Assembly (NCBI GenBank): GCA_016215305.1
Contig: JACRKI010000076.1
Coordinates: 1 to 5,169 of the forward strand
Reading direction: 5' to 3'
DNA from: Candidatus Woesearchaeota archaeon
Lineage (GTDB): Archaea > Nanobdellota > Nanobdellia > Woesearchaeales > DSVV01
DNA length: 5,169 nt
Shown here: in pieces, positions 1-5,169 of the stretch
How positions within the stretch are numbered: the stretch's first letter is position 1
How the letters are laid out: every line of letters starts with the position of its first letter
Program-made: the position numbers and the translations under genes
The notes under the pieces: model-generated
Database searches by the model: none
What the model saw: the letters and a program-made list of their open reading frames with translations, nothing else
What the model was told of the DNA's origin: nothing

Positions 1-37
1 AAATATTAGAGATGAATAATATAAAGCATAAAGAAAA

Positions 38-1099
38 TTATTTCTTATTATAAATGACTCTCGTCGGATACGCGAATTCAATCTTCGCTTTTTCAAACTC
101 CTCTTTAATGCGGAAATTGACCGCGCTTTTGATTTCAAAGATTTTCGGAATGTCAGTAACCCAATAAACCAAAACAAGATTTAAGGAAAAGTCAGCGAAT
201 TCGTCAAAGAACACATCGCATTTGTTGTTGACAACACCTTCCTGCTCATTGATAACTTTCTTGAGAAGCTGAACTGCTTTGTCTAATTTTTTCATGTCAG
301 TTTCATAGACAATTCCGAGAGTAAGTTTGACGCGCCGTTCTTTTTCCCGCGTGACGTTTTCAATAATTTCTTTCGCGATAGTTGAGTTTGGAATAATAAG
401 TTCAGAACCGTCAAGCGTCGTTATTTTTGTCGAACGCATGCCTATTTCTTTGACAAAGCCATCATTGCCTGAAATGCGAACTCTGTCGTTCAGACTAAAT
501 GGTTTATCTGTGATGATGGTCACGCCGCCAAAAACATTGCTCAGTGTTTCCTGCGCGGCGAGTGCGACAGCTAAACCGCCAATTCCTAATCCTGCGACAA
601 GGGAGGTGACGTTGTATCCGAATTTATCCAGAATGATGATGAGCGCGATAAAAACAAGAACAATTTTGCTGAGCCTGCGAACAATGGGAATCAACGCATC
701 ATCCAAATCAGTTTCTGTTTTTTTTGCGAATGGAATGAGATAGTATTTGATAATGCCGTCAATGAGGCGGACAAAGAACCACGTCATGTTGATGATGAGC
801 ATGACGAGGACAATGTTGAAGAACGTGAGTTCAATTGCAGTTGATAATGTCAGGGATTTGTACGCGATATAAAATCCAAGAATAAAGATGAGGAAGATGA
901 GTGGATGTTCCACGACTTCAATGAGCATGTCGTCAGCGACTGTTTCTGTTTTCGCGGTAAACACCTTGACAAAGTTTTTGATGACGTAATAGGTGATTTT
1001 GCCGATGATGATCGCGCCGCAAAGAATGCCGAAGAAAATAAAATACTGCAAAAGCGTGTTGTTGAAAAAGGTTAAGGTGAGGATGTCTTGGATTGCCAT
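38..1099 (-). CDS. MscS-family small-conductance mechanosensitive ion channel
   Basis: A 353-aa membrane protein expected to open under membrane tension and release solutes during osmotic downshock. Hydrophobic segments lie at about residues 15-40, 65-84, 93-115 and 141-158. They are followed by the glycine/alanine-rich pore helix at about 163-193 (VAGLGIGGLAVALAAQETLSN), which matches the MscS TM3 pattern of small residues and the Q-x-x-L-S-N turn. The beta domain follows (FSLNDRVRI, G-x-V-x-E-I-G, T-x-I-x-T-L-D-G and the typical I-P-N-S at about 236-239). A C-terminal alpha/beta domain ends near residue 347. The length suits archaeal MscMJ-like members, which have extra N-terminal helices compared with E. 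coli MscS (286 aa). A KTETxxDDxLI motif occurs twice (about 50-60 and 127-137), suggesting duplicated helical hairpins. The ATG start sits 27 bases after a TATA box, with no Shine-Dalgarno sequence. The gene stands alone and is divergent from the next operon. Family assignment is firm; ion selectivity is not predictable. Confidence 0.95.
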   Translation of the reverse strand: MAIQDILTLTFFNNTLLQYFIFFGILCGAIIIGKITYYVIKNFVKVFTAKTETVADDMLIEVVEHPLIFLIFILGFYIAYKSLTLSTAIELTFFNIVLVMLIINMTWFFVRLIDGIIKYYLIPFAKKTETDLDDALIPIVRRLSKIVLVFIALIIILDKFGYNVTSLVAGLGIGGLAVALAAQETLSNVFGGVTIITDKPFSLNDRVRISGNDGFVKEIGMRSTKITTLDGSELIIPNSTIAKEIIENVTREKERRVKLTLGIVYETDMKKLDKAVQLLKKVINEQEGVVNNKCDVFFDEFADFSLNLVLVYWVTDIPKIFEIKSAVNFRIKEEFEKAKIEFAYPTRVIYNKK

Positions 1100-1119
1100 G
1101 GAAGAGTGGAATGAGAGTT

Positions 1120-1140
1120 GGTTTATATAATTTATGAAGT
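1120..1140 (-). promoter_or_regulatory. TATA-box promoter of the mscS-family gene
   Basis: On the minus strand the sequence reads TTATATAAA (plus positions 1122-1130). It is centred about 27 bases upstream of the ATG at 1099, and A/T-rich sequence precedes it where a BRE would lie. This is the archaeal TBP/TFB spacing for a transcript starting at or next to the start codon. The absence of a Shine-Dalgarno sequence agrees with a leaderless mRNA. Confidence 0.7.
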
Positions 1141-1200
1141 AGGTTTTGTTTTTAAATGTTACTAAATTTATTTACTTGAGAGTAGTATAAGTTGAAAATA

Positions 1201-1214
1201 CAAAACTATATTAA
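1201..1214 (+). promoter_or_regulatory. BRE/TATA promoter of the caspase-like operon
   Basis: The element CAAAACTATATTAA has a purine/A-rich BRE-like half followed by TATATTA (1207-1213). The TATA box is centred about 26 bases before the ATG at 1236, which favours that ATG over the in-frame TTG at 1230, where the spacing would be only about 20. The identical 14 bases recur in front of gatE at 3015-3028, supporting a real promoter element. Confidence 0.7.
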
Positions 1215-1235
1215 TCAAAAAAATACCTATTGTTT

Positions 1236-1418
1236 ATGCTTCGGGAAAGATTCTTAAAAGTTTATGCAAACCTTCCTTTAAACATAAGAAAAGAGATTAT
1301 TGTTGTTTTAGAAAAAGTTGGACCAGTAAGCTGGGACATTGCATATCTTGAAATACAAAATAAAACAAAAACAGGCGAAATAATACTAAAAAAACTTGAA
1401 AAAATGGGGATAATATGA
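1236..1418 (+). CDS. Small protein of unknown function, first gene of caspase-like operon
   Basis: A 60-aa protein when started at ATG 1236; an in-frame TTG at 1230 would add two residues but fits the promoter spacing less well. It has no membrane segment, signal peptide or cysteine. The composition suggests a compact helical fold: an amphipathic helix around FLKVYANLP, a short hydrophobic strand or helix IIVVLEKVG (21-29), then PVSWDIAYLEI (30-40) and a C-terminal helix with a T-x-x-G-x-x-I-L-K-K-L-E-x-x-G-I-I pattern. That last pattern is also seen in small winged-helix-like proteins, but this is only a resemblance. From memory, similar 60-70-aa proteins with a YANLPL...EI(I/V)VV motif recur in archaea and bacteria; this is unverified. 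The stop overlaps the next start as ATGA (1415-1418), so the two genes are probably translationally coupled. It could be an adaptor, inhibitor or regulator of the caspase-like protein encoded two genes later; no function is demonstrated. Confidence 0.75.
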   Translation: MLRERFLKVYANLPLNIRKEIIVVLEKVGPVSWDIAYLEIQNKTKTGEIILKKLEKMGII

Positions 1419-1621
1419 TTGACGAAGACATAAAAAAACTAGTTATAGCGCGGTTAGAAATATTACCCCCTGATAAAAAAATTTCCATTGGCTCTATTGG
1501 CGAGTTTACAAAAGAGCAGCTTATCCAGAGCGTCAAAAATGAAGATGCAATTGGCAAAAAGATGATTCAGATTGAACTGGAATTCTTACAAGCCTTAAAA
1601 CACGGAATACTAACCACATGA
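1415..1621 (+). CDS. Small protein of unknown function, second gene of caspase-like operon
   Basis: A 68-aa soluble protein without cysteines, signal peptide or membrane segment. Predicted elements are an N-terminal helix DIKKLVIARLEILP (5-18), a short extended stretch KISIGSIGEFT (22-32), and two charged helices (33-43 and about 46-63, GKKMIQIELEFLQALKHG). The order 'V-I-A-R-L-E-x-x-P, I-S-I-G-S-x-G-x-F-T, G-K-K-x-x-x-x-E-L-x-F-L' looks like a conserved small family rather than a random ORF, though I cannot name it. The start ATG overlaps the previous stop (ATGA at 1415-1418); a weak GGGGA (1406-1410) lies four bases upstream and may help reinitiation. Its own stop overlaps the start of the caspase-like gene (ATGA at 1618-1621). 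Coding status is supported by both overlaps and by an uninterrupted frame in AT-rich DNA, where stops are frequent. Confidence 0.75.
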   Translation: MIDEDIKKLVIARLEILPPDKKISIGSIGEFTKEQLIQSVKNEDAIGKKMIQIELEFLQALKHGILTT

Positions 1622-2265
1622 ATAAGAAGCTGCTCATTACTCGACCAGAACATGATGATACAACGTATTATCTCTCTTATTGGAGTAAAAAAGCAATTGA
1701 AATAGCTGAAACAAAAGGAATAACTGTCTTTGATCTCTCAAGAGAAAAAGCAAACAGGAATAAAACAGAAGGAATCTTAAAAAAACAAGAACCTAAACTT
1801 GTTATCTTTAATGGACATGGGAGAGAAGATGCAGTAGGGGGTCATAAAAATGAACCTCTTATTGTTGCCAAGCAAAATGAAACACTTCTCAAGGAAAAGA
1901 TAACATATGCAATTTCCTGCAAATCCGCAAAAGAACTTGGTCCCGAAAGTGTCAAACAAGGTGCAAAGGCATATCTTGGCTATGAAGAGGATTTTATTTT
2001 TTTCTACGAACCCAAGAAAATGACTGAACCTCTTGCAGACAAAACCGCGGAATTATTTTTGGAACCATCTCGTGAAGCAATGCTTTCACTTATAAAAGGA
2101 AATAGTGTGGAAGAAGCAGAGAAGAGAACAAAAAATATGTTTAAAGAGAACATGATCAAACTTCTTTCCAGCGAGGTCACTAAAGAAGAAGCAAGCATGG
2201 CACGATATCTTTGGTGGAACATGAAGCATTTAACAATCCATGGAGACAAAACCGCGACGTTCTAA
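1618..2265 (+). CDS. Caspase-fold (clan CD, C25/CHAT-like) putative cysteine peptidase
   Basis: A 215-aa soluble protein. Residues 60-69 (KLVIFNGHGR) form a hydrophobic strand ending in N-G-H-G, and residues 95-106 (ITYAISCKSAKE) form a second strand ending in S-C. This is the His (H67) / Cys (C101) dyad arrangement of caspase-hemoglobinase-fold peptidases. The 34-residue spacing is close to that of gingipain-type C25 peptidases (His211/Cys244 in RgpB, from memory). The following G-A-K-A-Y-L-G-Y (115-122) matches the 'G-A-x-x-x-x-G' segment after the catalytic Cys in CHAT and C25 proteins, and the C-terminal L-T-I-H-G-D-K-T-A (205-213) recalls the 'GDPxL' end motif of C25-like domains. There is no signal peptide, so it should act in the cytoplasm, unlike secreted gingipains. 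It is a single domain with no attached repeats or sensor. It is last in a three-gene operon, overlapping the preceding gene by ATGA. A peptidase fold is likely; activity, specificity and role are inferred. Confidence 0.8.
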   Translation: MNKKLLITRPEHDDTTYYLSYWSKKAIEIAETKGITVFDLSREKANRNKTEGILKKQEPKLVIFNGHGREDAVGGHKNEPLIVAKQNETLLKEKITYAISCKSAKELGPESVKQGAKAYLGYEEDFIFFYEPKKMTEPLADKTAELFLEPSREAMLSLIKGNSVEEAEKRTKNMFKENMIKLLSSEVTKEEASMARYLWWNMKHLTIHGDKTATF

Positions 2266-2274
2266 GGGATTCAC

Positions 2275-2300
2275 TCTTTTTTATTGCTAAGCTTTTTTTC
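2275..2300 (+). terminator. Oligo-T terminator after caspase-like operon
   Basis: Two T-runs on the plus strand, six T at 2277-2282 and seven T at 2293-2299, begin about 12 bases after the stop codon at 2265. Archaeal RNA polymerase terminates at such oligo-T tracts without needing a strong hairpin, and none is evident here. They lie just upstream of a new promoter, as expected at a transcription-unit boundary. Confidence 0.6.
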
Positions 2301-2318
2301 AACCTCTCCCGGAAAATT

Positions 2319-2334
2319 TCGAAATCTTTAAGAG
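2319..2334 (+). promoter_or_regulatory. BRE/TATA promoter of the DedA-GT2 chimeric gene
   Basis: CGAAAT (2320-2325) is BRE-like and directly precedes the TATA-like CTTTAAGA (2326-2333). The box centre is about 27 bases before the ATG at 2357. No Shine-Dalgarno sequence precedes that ATG, consistent with leaderless transcription. This would originally have been the promoter of the DedA-like gene whose first codons survive here. Confidence 0.6.
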
Positions 2335-2356
2335 ATACTGAACAAGACACCATAAT

Positions 2357-3028
2357 ATGCTTTATGCCTTAAACGAAATAGTGCAATTGCTTCTCACCTA
2401 TCGATATGAACTTCTCTTTCCTATTTCCATTTTTGAAGGACCAATTATCACTGTCGTTGCAGGATTTCTTGCAGCAAAAGGAGATTTGATTGCAAACATT
2501 GACGCAGATACTATAGTGACAAAAGACTGGACAAGAAAAGTCCTCAAAGCGTTTGAAGAAGAAGAAAATCTTGTTGCAATAAGTGGTCCATATTTTTATT
2601 ATGATCTTTCCTGGTTTGTGAATCTGCAAGTTCGGATTTGTTATGGAGTTATATTCCTGATTTATTTATTCAACAAACATATTTTCAATGTTGGCTCAGT
2701 TATTCAGGGAGGAAATTGTGTGACGCGAAGAAGCGCAATTCTCAAGATAGACGGTTTTAATGATAAATTTGATTTTTATGGAGAAGATGCAGACCTTGCA
2801 AGAAGATTACATCAAGTTGGAGATGTGCGATTTACATTCCTGCTCCCAGCAGCGTCATCGGGAAGAAGATTCAAAGCAGAAGGTTTCATGAAGATTGGAA
2901 TAAAATATGCAATGAATTATTTTTGCACCATTTTCTTAAAAAAACCATTCAGTAAAAAATCAATAGATCATCGCATCAAAAAAGACGGCAAAAGTGTTGA
3001 AGCACAACAAAATCCAAAACTATATTAA
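2357..3028 (+). pseudogene. Chimeric ORF: DedA-like N-terminus fused to truncated family 2 glycosyltransferase
   Basis: An uninterrupted 223-codon frame made of two unrelated parts. Residues 1-40 (for example YRYELLFPISIFEGPIITVV, then AGFLAA) resemble the start of DedA/SNARE-associated membrane proteins, whose first conserved block is E-G-P/E-x-x-x-P...A-G-F-L-A. From residue 40 the protein is a GT2 glycosyltransferase: AKGDLIANIDADT with the metal/nucleotide-sugar DxD (D49, D51), a hydrophobic stretch about 87-116, acceptor-side QGGNCVTRRSA (117-127), GFNDKF and the GEDADLARRL block (142-151) that carries the GT2 catalytic-base region, then a basic tail. The first roughly 80 residues of a normal GT2 domain, including the P-x-Y-N-E strand that binds the nucleotide, are missing. 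Without them sugar transfer is unlikely, so I class it as a probable broken gene, although the frame is open and has a promoter. A natural deletion or an assembly join would look the same. The GT2 half would have used an NDP-sugar for cell-surface glycan or protein glycosylation. Confidence 0.65.
3015..3028 (+). promoter_or_regulatory. BRE/TATA promoter of gatE
   Basis: CAAAACTATATTAA, identical over 14 bases to 1201-1214. TATATTA (3021-3027) is centred about 28 bases before the gatE ATG at 3052. The box overlaps the stop codon (3026-3028) of the upstream chimeric ORF, so gatE has its own promoter despite the short 23-base gap. Confidence 0.65.
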
Positions 3029-3051
3029 ACATTCATTATTCTCAATAACGT

Positions 3052-4863
3052 ATGACTATCAAAGGACTTAAAGTCGGCCTGGAAATCCATCAGCAGCTTG
3101 CAGGTAAAAAACTTTTCTGTAATTGCCCTGCAGAAATCTGTGACGAAGAACCAGATCTTGTGATCAAAAGAGAACTGCGTGCAGTCACAGGAGAAACAGG
3201 TGAAGTGGACATCGCGGTGAGCCATGAGAAAAAGAAGCAGAAATATTTTCTTTACAACAGTTATGACAAATACAACTGCCTTGTTGATATTGACGAAGAA
3301 CCGCCGCAGCCAGTGAATAAAGAAGCGTTGGAAACCGCGCTTATTGTCGCAAAACTTTTGCGCGCGGATATTGTCGATGAAATGCAAGTGATGAGAAAAA
3401 CAGTGATTGATGGCTCAAACACGACTGGATTTCAGCGAACAGCGTTGGTCGCGACAAATGGATATGTGGAAGTCGGAACAAGGCGAATCGCGATTGACAG
3501 TGTCTGTTTGGAAGAAGATTCTGCAAAAATTGTCGAGAGAAAAGCAGAGTTTGATGTCTATAACATCTCTAGATTAGGAATCCCATTAATAGAAATCGCG
3601 ACAGACGCGAGCATTGACAGTCCGGAACTTGCGCAGCAGGTCGCGGAAAAAATTGGTATGATTTTGCGATCAACAGGAAAAGTCAAGAGAGGTTTGGGAA
3701 CCATTCGACAAGACGTGAACGTTTCTGTGCCAGAAGGCCAGCGCGTGGAAATTAAAGGAGCGCAGGATTTGAAAATGGTTCCCACGATTGTGCAGTATGA
3801 AATGATGCGCCAGCAAACATTATTGGAAGTGCAAAAACAACTCGGCAAATTTCACTTAGATAAAGAGTTTATTGAAATAACTAAAGTACTTGAAGGATGT
3901 CCCTCAAAGATTGTGCATGGAACAGTGCAAAACAATGGAGTTATTTTTGGGATGAGAATGGAAAATTTTGCAGGGCTTCTCGGCAAAGAAGTGATGCCAG
4001 GAAAAAGAATAGGAACTGAACTTTCCAATTACGCGAAAGTCGCGGCAGGAGTTGGCGGCTTATTTCACAGCGATGAACTTCCAAAGTATGGAATTGAACA
4101 GCATCATATCGATGCGATTAGAAAAAGACTTGGCTGTCTCGAAAAAGATGGATTTGTGATTATTGCAGATCAAAAAGAAAAAGTATTGCGCGCGTTGGAA
4201 GCAGTCTATGATCGAGCAATGCAATTACAAAATGGCGTCTTAAAAGAAGTGCGAAATGCGGCAGAAGACGGCACAACAACATTCATGCGGCCGATCCCTG
4301 GAGCAGCGAGAATGTATCCAGAAACTGATGTGTTGCCAGTAGTCGCAGAGACAGAACATCTGAAGTTGCCAAAGTTATTGGATGAAAATATTGAAGAACT
4401 CACCAAACAATTAGGGCTTGCGCCAGATCTCGCAACGCACCTTGTCAAATCTGGAAAATATGAAACATTTACAAAATACATTGCAAAATTCAAAAATCTG
4501 AAACCTGCGTTTATTGGAGAAACTATGCTTCCAAAACTGACAGAGATCAAGCGAAAGCACAATGTCGAAACAGAAAAGATAGCAGAAGAAAGAATAGAAG
4601 AAGTATTTGGTCAGCTTGATAAAGGAGCGCTTCCAAAAGAAGCGTTGGAAGAGGTAATCGTCGAGCTTGCAAAGACGGGAAATGTTGATTTCACAAAATA
4701 CAAAGGCATGAGTGATAGCGAAGTGGAAAAGATTCTCAAGGAAATTGTTGCAAAGAACAAAACTGCGCCGCAGGGAACATTGATGGGCATTGCGATGAAA
4801 GAACTCCGCGGCAAAGCAGATGGAAAAAAGATCAGTGAATTACTGCAGAAGTTGATGAACTAA
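3052..4863 (+). CDS. gatE: Glutamyl-tRNA(Gln) amidotransferase subunit E
   Basis: The kinase/transamidase subunit of archaeal GatDE. It phosphorylates Glu on mischarged Glu-tRNA(Gln) and amidates it with ammonia released by GatD from glutamine or asparagine, giving Gln-tRNA(Gln) in lineages lacking glutaminyl-tRNA synthetase. At 603 aa it is close to the usual 610-635. The GatB-like catalytic cradle covers about 1-270: VGLEIHQQL (8-16), cysteine motif FCNCP...C (22-30), DGSNTTGFQRT (120-130), and the GatB/E signature region SRLGIPLIEIATDA (173-186) followed by GTIRQDVNVS (216-225). The GatE-specific GAD-type insertion, shared with bacterial AspRS, lies at about 290-400 (RIGTELSNYAK; GGLFHSDELPKYGI). 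PIPGAARMYPETD (415-426) returns to the core. Residues about 440-603 are the helical and YqeY-like tRNA-binding tail, ending TLMGIAMKELRGKADG. The ATG start gives the expected short N-terminus (MTIKGLKVGLEIH). The partner gatD is not in the window. The gene is intact and convergent with glnA. Confidence 0.97.
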   Translation: MTIKGLKVGLEIHQQLAGKKLFCNCPAEICDEEPDLVIKRELRAVTGETGEVDIAVSHEKKKQKYFLYNSYDKYNCLVDIDEEPPQPVNKEALETALIVAKLLRADIVDEMQVMRKTVIDGSNTTGFQRTALVATNGYVEVGTRRIAIDSVCLEEDSAKIVERKAEFDVYNISRLGIPLIEIATDASIDSPELAQQVAEKIGMILRSTGKVKRGLGTIRQDVNVSVPEGQRVEIKGAQDLKMVPTIVQYEMMRQQTLLEVQKQLGKFHLDKEFIEITKVLEGCPSKIVHGTVQNNGVIFGMRMENFAGLLGKEVMPGKRIGTELSNYAKVAAGVGGLFHSDELPKYGIEQHHIDAIRKRLGCLEKDGFVIIADQKEKVLRALEAVYDRAMQLQNGVLKEVRNAAEDGTTTFMRPIPGAARMYPETDVLPVVAETEHLKLPKLLDENIEELTKQLGLAPDLATHLVKSGKYETFTKYIAKFKNLKPAFIGETMLPKLTEIKRKHNVETEKIAEERIEEVFGQLDKGALPKEALEEVIVELAKTGNVDFTKYKGMSDSEVEKILKEIVAKNKTAPQGTLMGIAMKELRGKADGKKISELLQKLMN

Positions 4864-4865
4864 TT

Positions 4866-4925
4866 CTAAAAGATAAGAAATAGAAAAGATAAAAAAGAAA
4901 ATAAATGAAAAAAAGAAAAATTATT
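4866..4925 (-). terminator. T-rich terminator region for glnA
   Basis: Just past the glnA stop, the minus strand reads as a succession of T-tracts (for example TTTTTCTTTTTTTC around 4908-4921, then further runs of four to six T). This suits archaeal oligo-T termination of glnA. The plus strand of the same 60 bases is A-rich, so it offers no comparable T-tract for gatE, which may read on into antisense of glnA or end by another mechanism. Confidence 0.55.
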
Positions 4926-4927
4926 TC

Positions 4928-5169
4928 TTATTTTCCCATAACTGTTTTCATGACCATTGCTTCAACAACGTATGGATCAGCGTTTGCGCAAGGACGTCTG
5001 TCTTCAAGATATCCTTTATGTTCAACAGCAACTTGCCAAGGGATACGAATACTTGCACCTCTGTCAGAAACTCCTGCACTAAATTCTTTATAACTAGCAG
5101 TTTCATGAATTCCTGTAAGTCTTTGTTGAATTCCATCACCATTCACTGCAATGTGCGCATCATGTTTTG
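4928..5169 (-). CDS. glnA: Glutamine synthetase, GSII-type, C-terminal part (5' end beyond window)
   Basis: The last 79 residues of an ATP-dependent glutamate-ammonia ligase. The frame is open from the window edge (KHDAHIAVNGDGIQQ) to TAA at 4930-4928, so the GTG at 5146 is an internal Val and not a start. Recognisable blocks are QQRLTGIHETA, corresponding to the (N)ERRLTG-x-HETA active-site segment; FSAGVSDRGASIRIP, the substrate/ATP-binding arginine region; and GYLEDRRPCANADPYVV, the conserved metal/ATP-binding end motif. The exact forms R-L-T-G-x-H-E-T and E-D-R-R-P-x-x-N-x-D-P-Y are typical of GSII (eukaryotic-type), while GSI has variants such as R-x-P-x-x-x-x-P and N-P-Y-L. The protein ends about 20 residues after DPY, without the long C-terminal tail containing the GSI adenylylation site. 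It is convergent with gatE, which uses glutamine. Only the C-terminus is visible, so overall integrity cannot be judged. Confidence 0.93.
   Translation of the reverse strand, partial: KHDAHIAVNGDGIQQRLTGIHETASYKEFSAGVSDRGASIRIPWQVAVEHKGYLEDRRPCANADPYVVEAMVMKTVMGK

Noticed and set aside
1..37. Terminator for the mscS-family gene
   Set aside because: The minus strand has only a short TTTTC run after the stop codon; this is too weak to call with the few bases available.
327..743. 138-aa plus-strand open frame
   Set aside because: It lies wholly antisense to the conserved MscS pore and beta domains and has a low-complexity, Ser/Thr-rich translation with no recognisable motif.
1160..1200. Possible operator with ACTT...AAGT arms in the divergent intergenic region
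   Set aside because: Only four bases pair and the spacer is unmatched, which is expected by chance in AT-rich DNA.
1230..1418. TTG start two codons upstream of the chosen ATG for the 60-aa gene
   Set aside because: It would put the TATA box only about 20 bases from the start; the ATG at 1236 gives the 26-base spacing seen for the other units.
3341..4814. Several minus-strand frames of 61-118 aa within gatE
   Set aside because: All are antisense to a full-length conserved gene, and their translations show no family features.
4905..5093. 62-aa plus-strand open frame starting MKKRKIISYFPITVF, resembling a signal peptide
   Set aside because: It is antisense to the clearly conserved glutamine synthetase C-terminus, and the apparent signal peptide comes from the A/T-rich end of that gene.
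4948..5142. 64-aa minus-strand open frame overlapping glnA
   Set aside because: It is a shifted reading of the glutamine synthetase region; the frame ending at 4928 carries all the conserved motifs.
4928..5146. A separate 72-aa protein starting at GTG 5146
   Set aside because: The frame remains open to the window edge and reads HDAHIAVNGDG, as expected for the interior of glutamine synthetase, so this is a partial gene and not a short one.

Overview
The window looks like chromosomal DNA from an AT-rich archaeon. The strongest sign is a full-length gatE, the archaea-specific subunit of the Glu-tRNA(Gln) amidotransferase. A second sign is that four transcription units each have a TATA-like box centred about 26-28 bases before the start codon, the layout of leaderless archaeal transcripts. 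A DPANN-type lineage such as Woesearchaeota is plausible from the compact layout and gene style, but this is an impression and not shown by the sequence.

Layout. (1) 38-1099, minus: an MscS-family small-conductance mechanosensitive channel. (2) 1100-1235: a divergent intergenic region with back-to-back TATA promoters. (3) 1236-2265, plus: a tight three-gene operon. Two small proteins of unknown function (60 and 68 aa) precede a 215-aa caspase-fold (clan CD, C25/CHAT-like) protein with a His-Cys dyad. Both junctions are ATGA overlaps, so translation is probably coupled. (4) 2266-2356: oligo-T terminator followed by a new promoter. (5) 2357-3028, plus: an apparent chimera. About 40 residues resembling the start of a DedA-family membrane protein run directly into a family 2 glycosyltransferase that lacks its N-terminal third. 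(6) 3052-4863, plus: gatE, with its TATA box overlapping the stop codon of the chimera. (7) 4864-4927: A-rich on plus, so T-rich on minus; probably the terminator for glnA. (8) 4928-5169, minus: the C-terminal end of a GSII-type glutamine synthetase that continues beyond the window.

Functional links. gatE and glnA are convergent neighbours and both belong to glutamine metabolism: glutamine synthetase makes glutamine, and GatDE uses it as ammonia donor to make Gln-tRNA(Gln). The MscS channel is a stand-alone osmotic safety valve. The operon in the middle is the least explained part. A putative caspase-like protease coupled to two small proteins could be a regulated proteolytic or defence-type module, but its substrate, activation and biological role cannot be read from the sequence. 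No tRNA, rRNA, CRISPR array or insertion sequence was seen.
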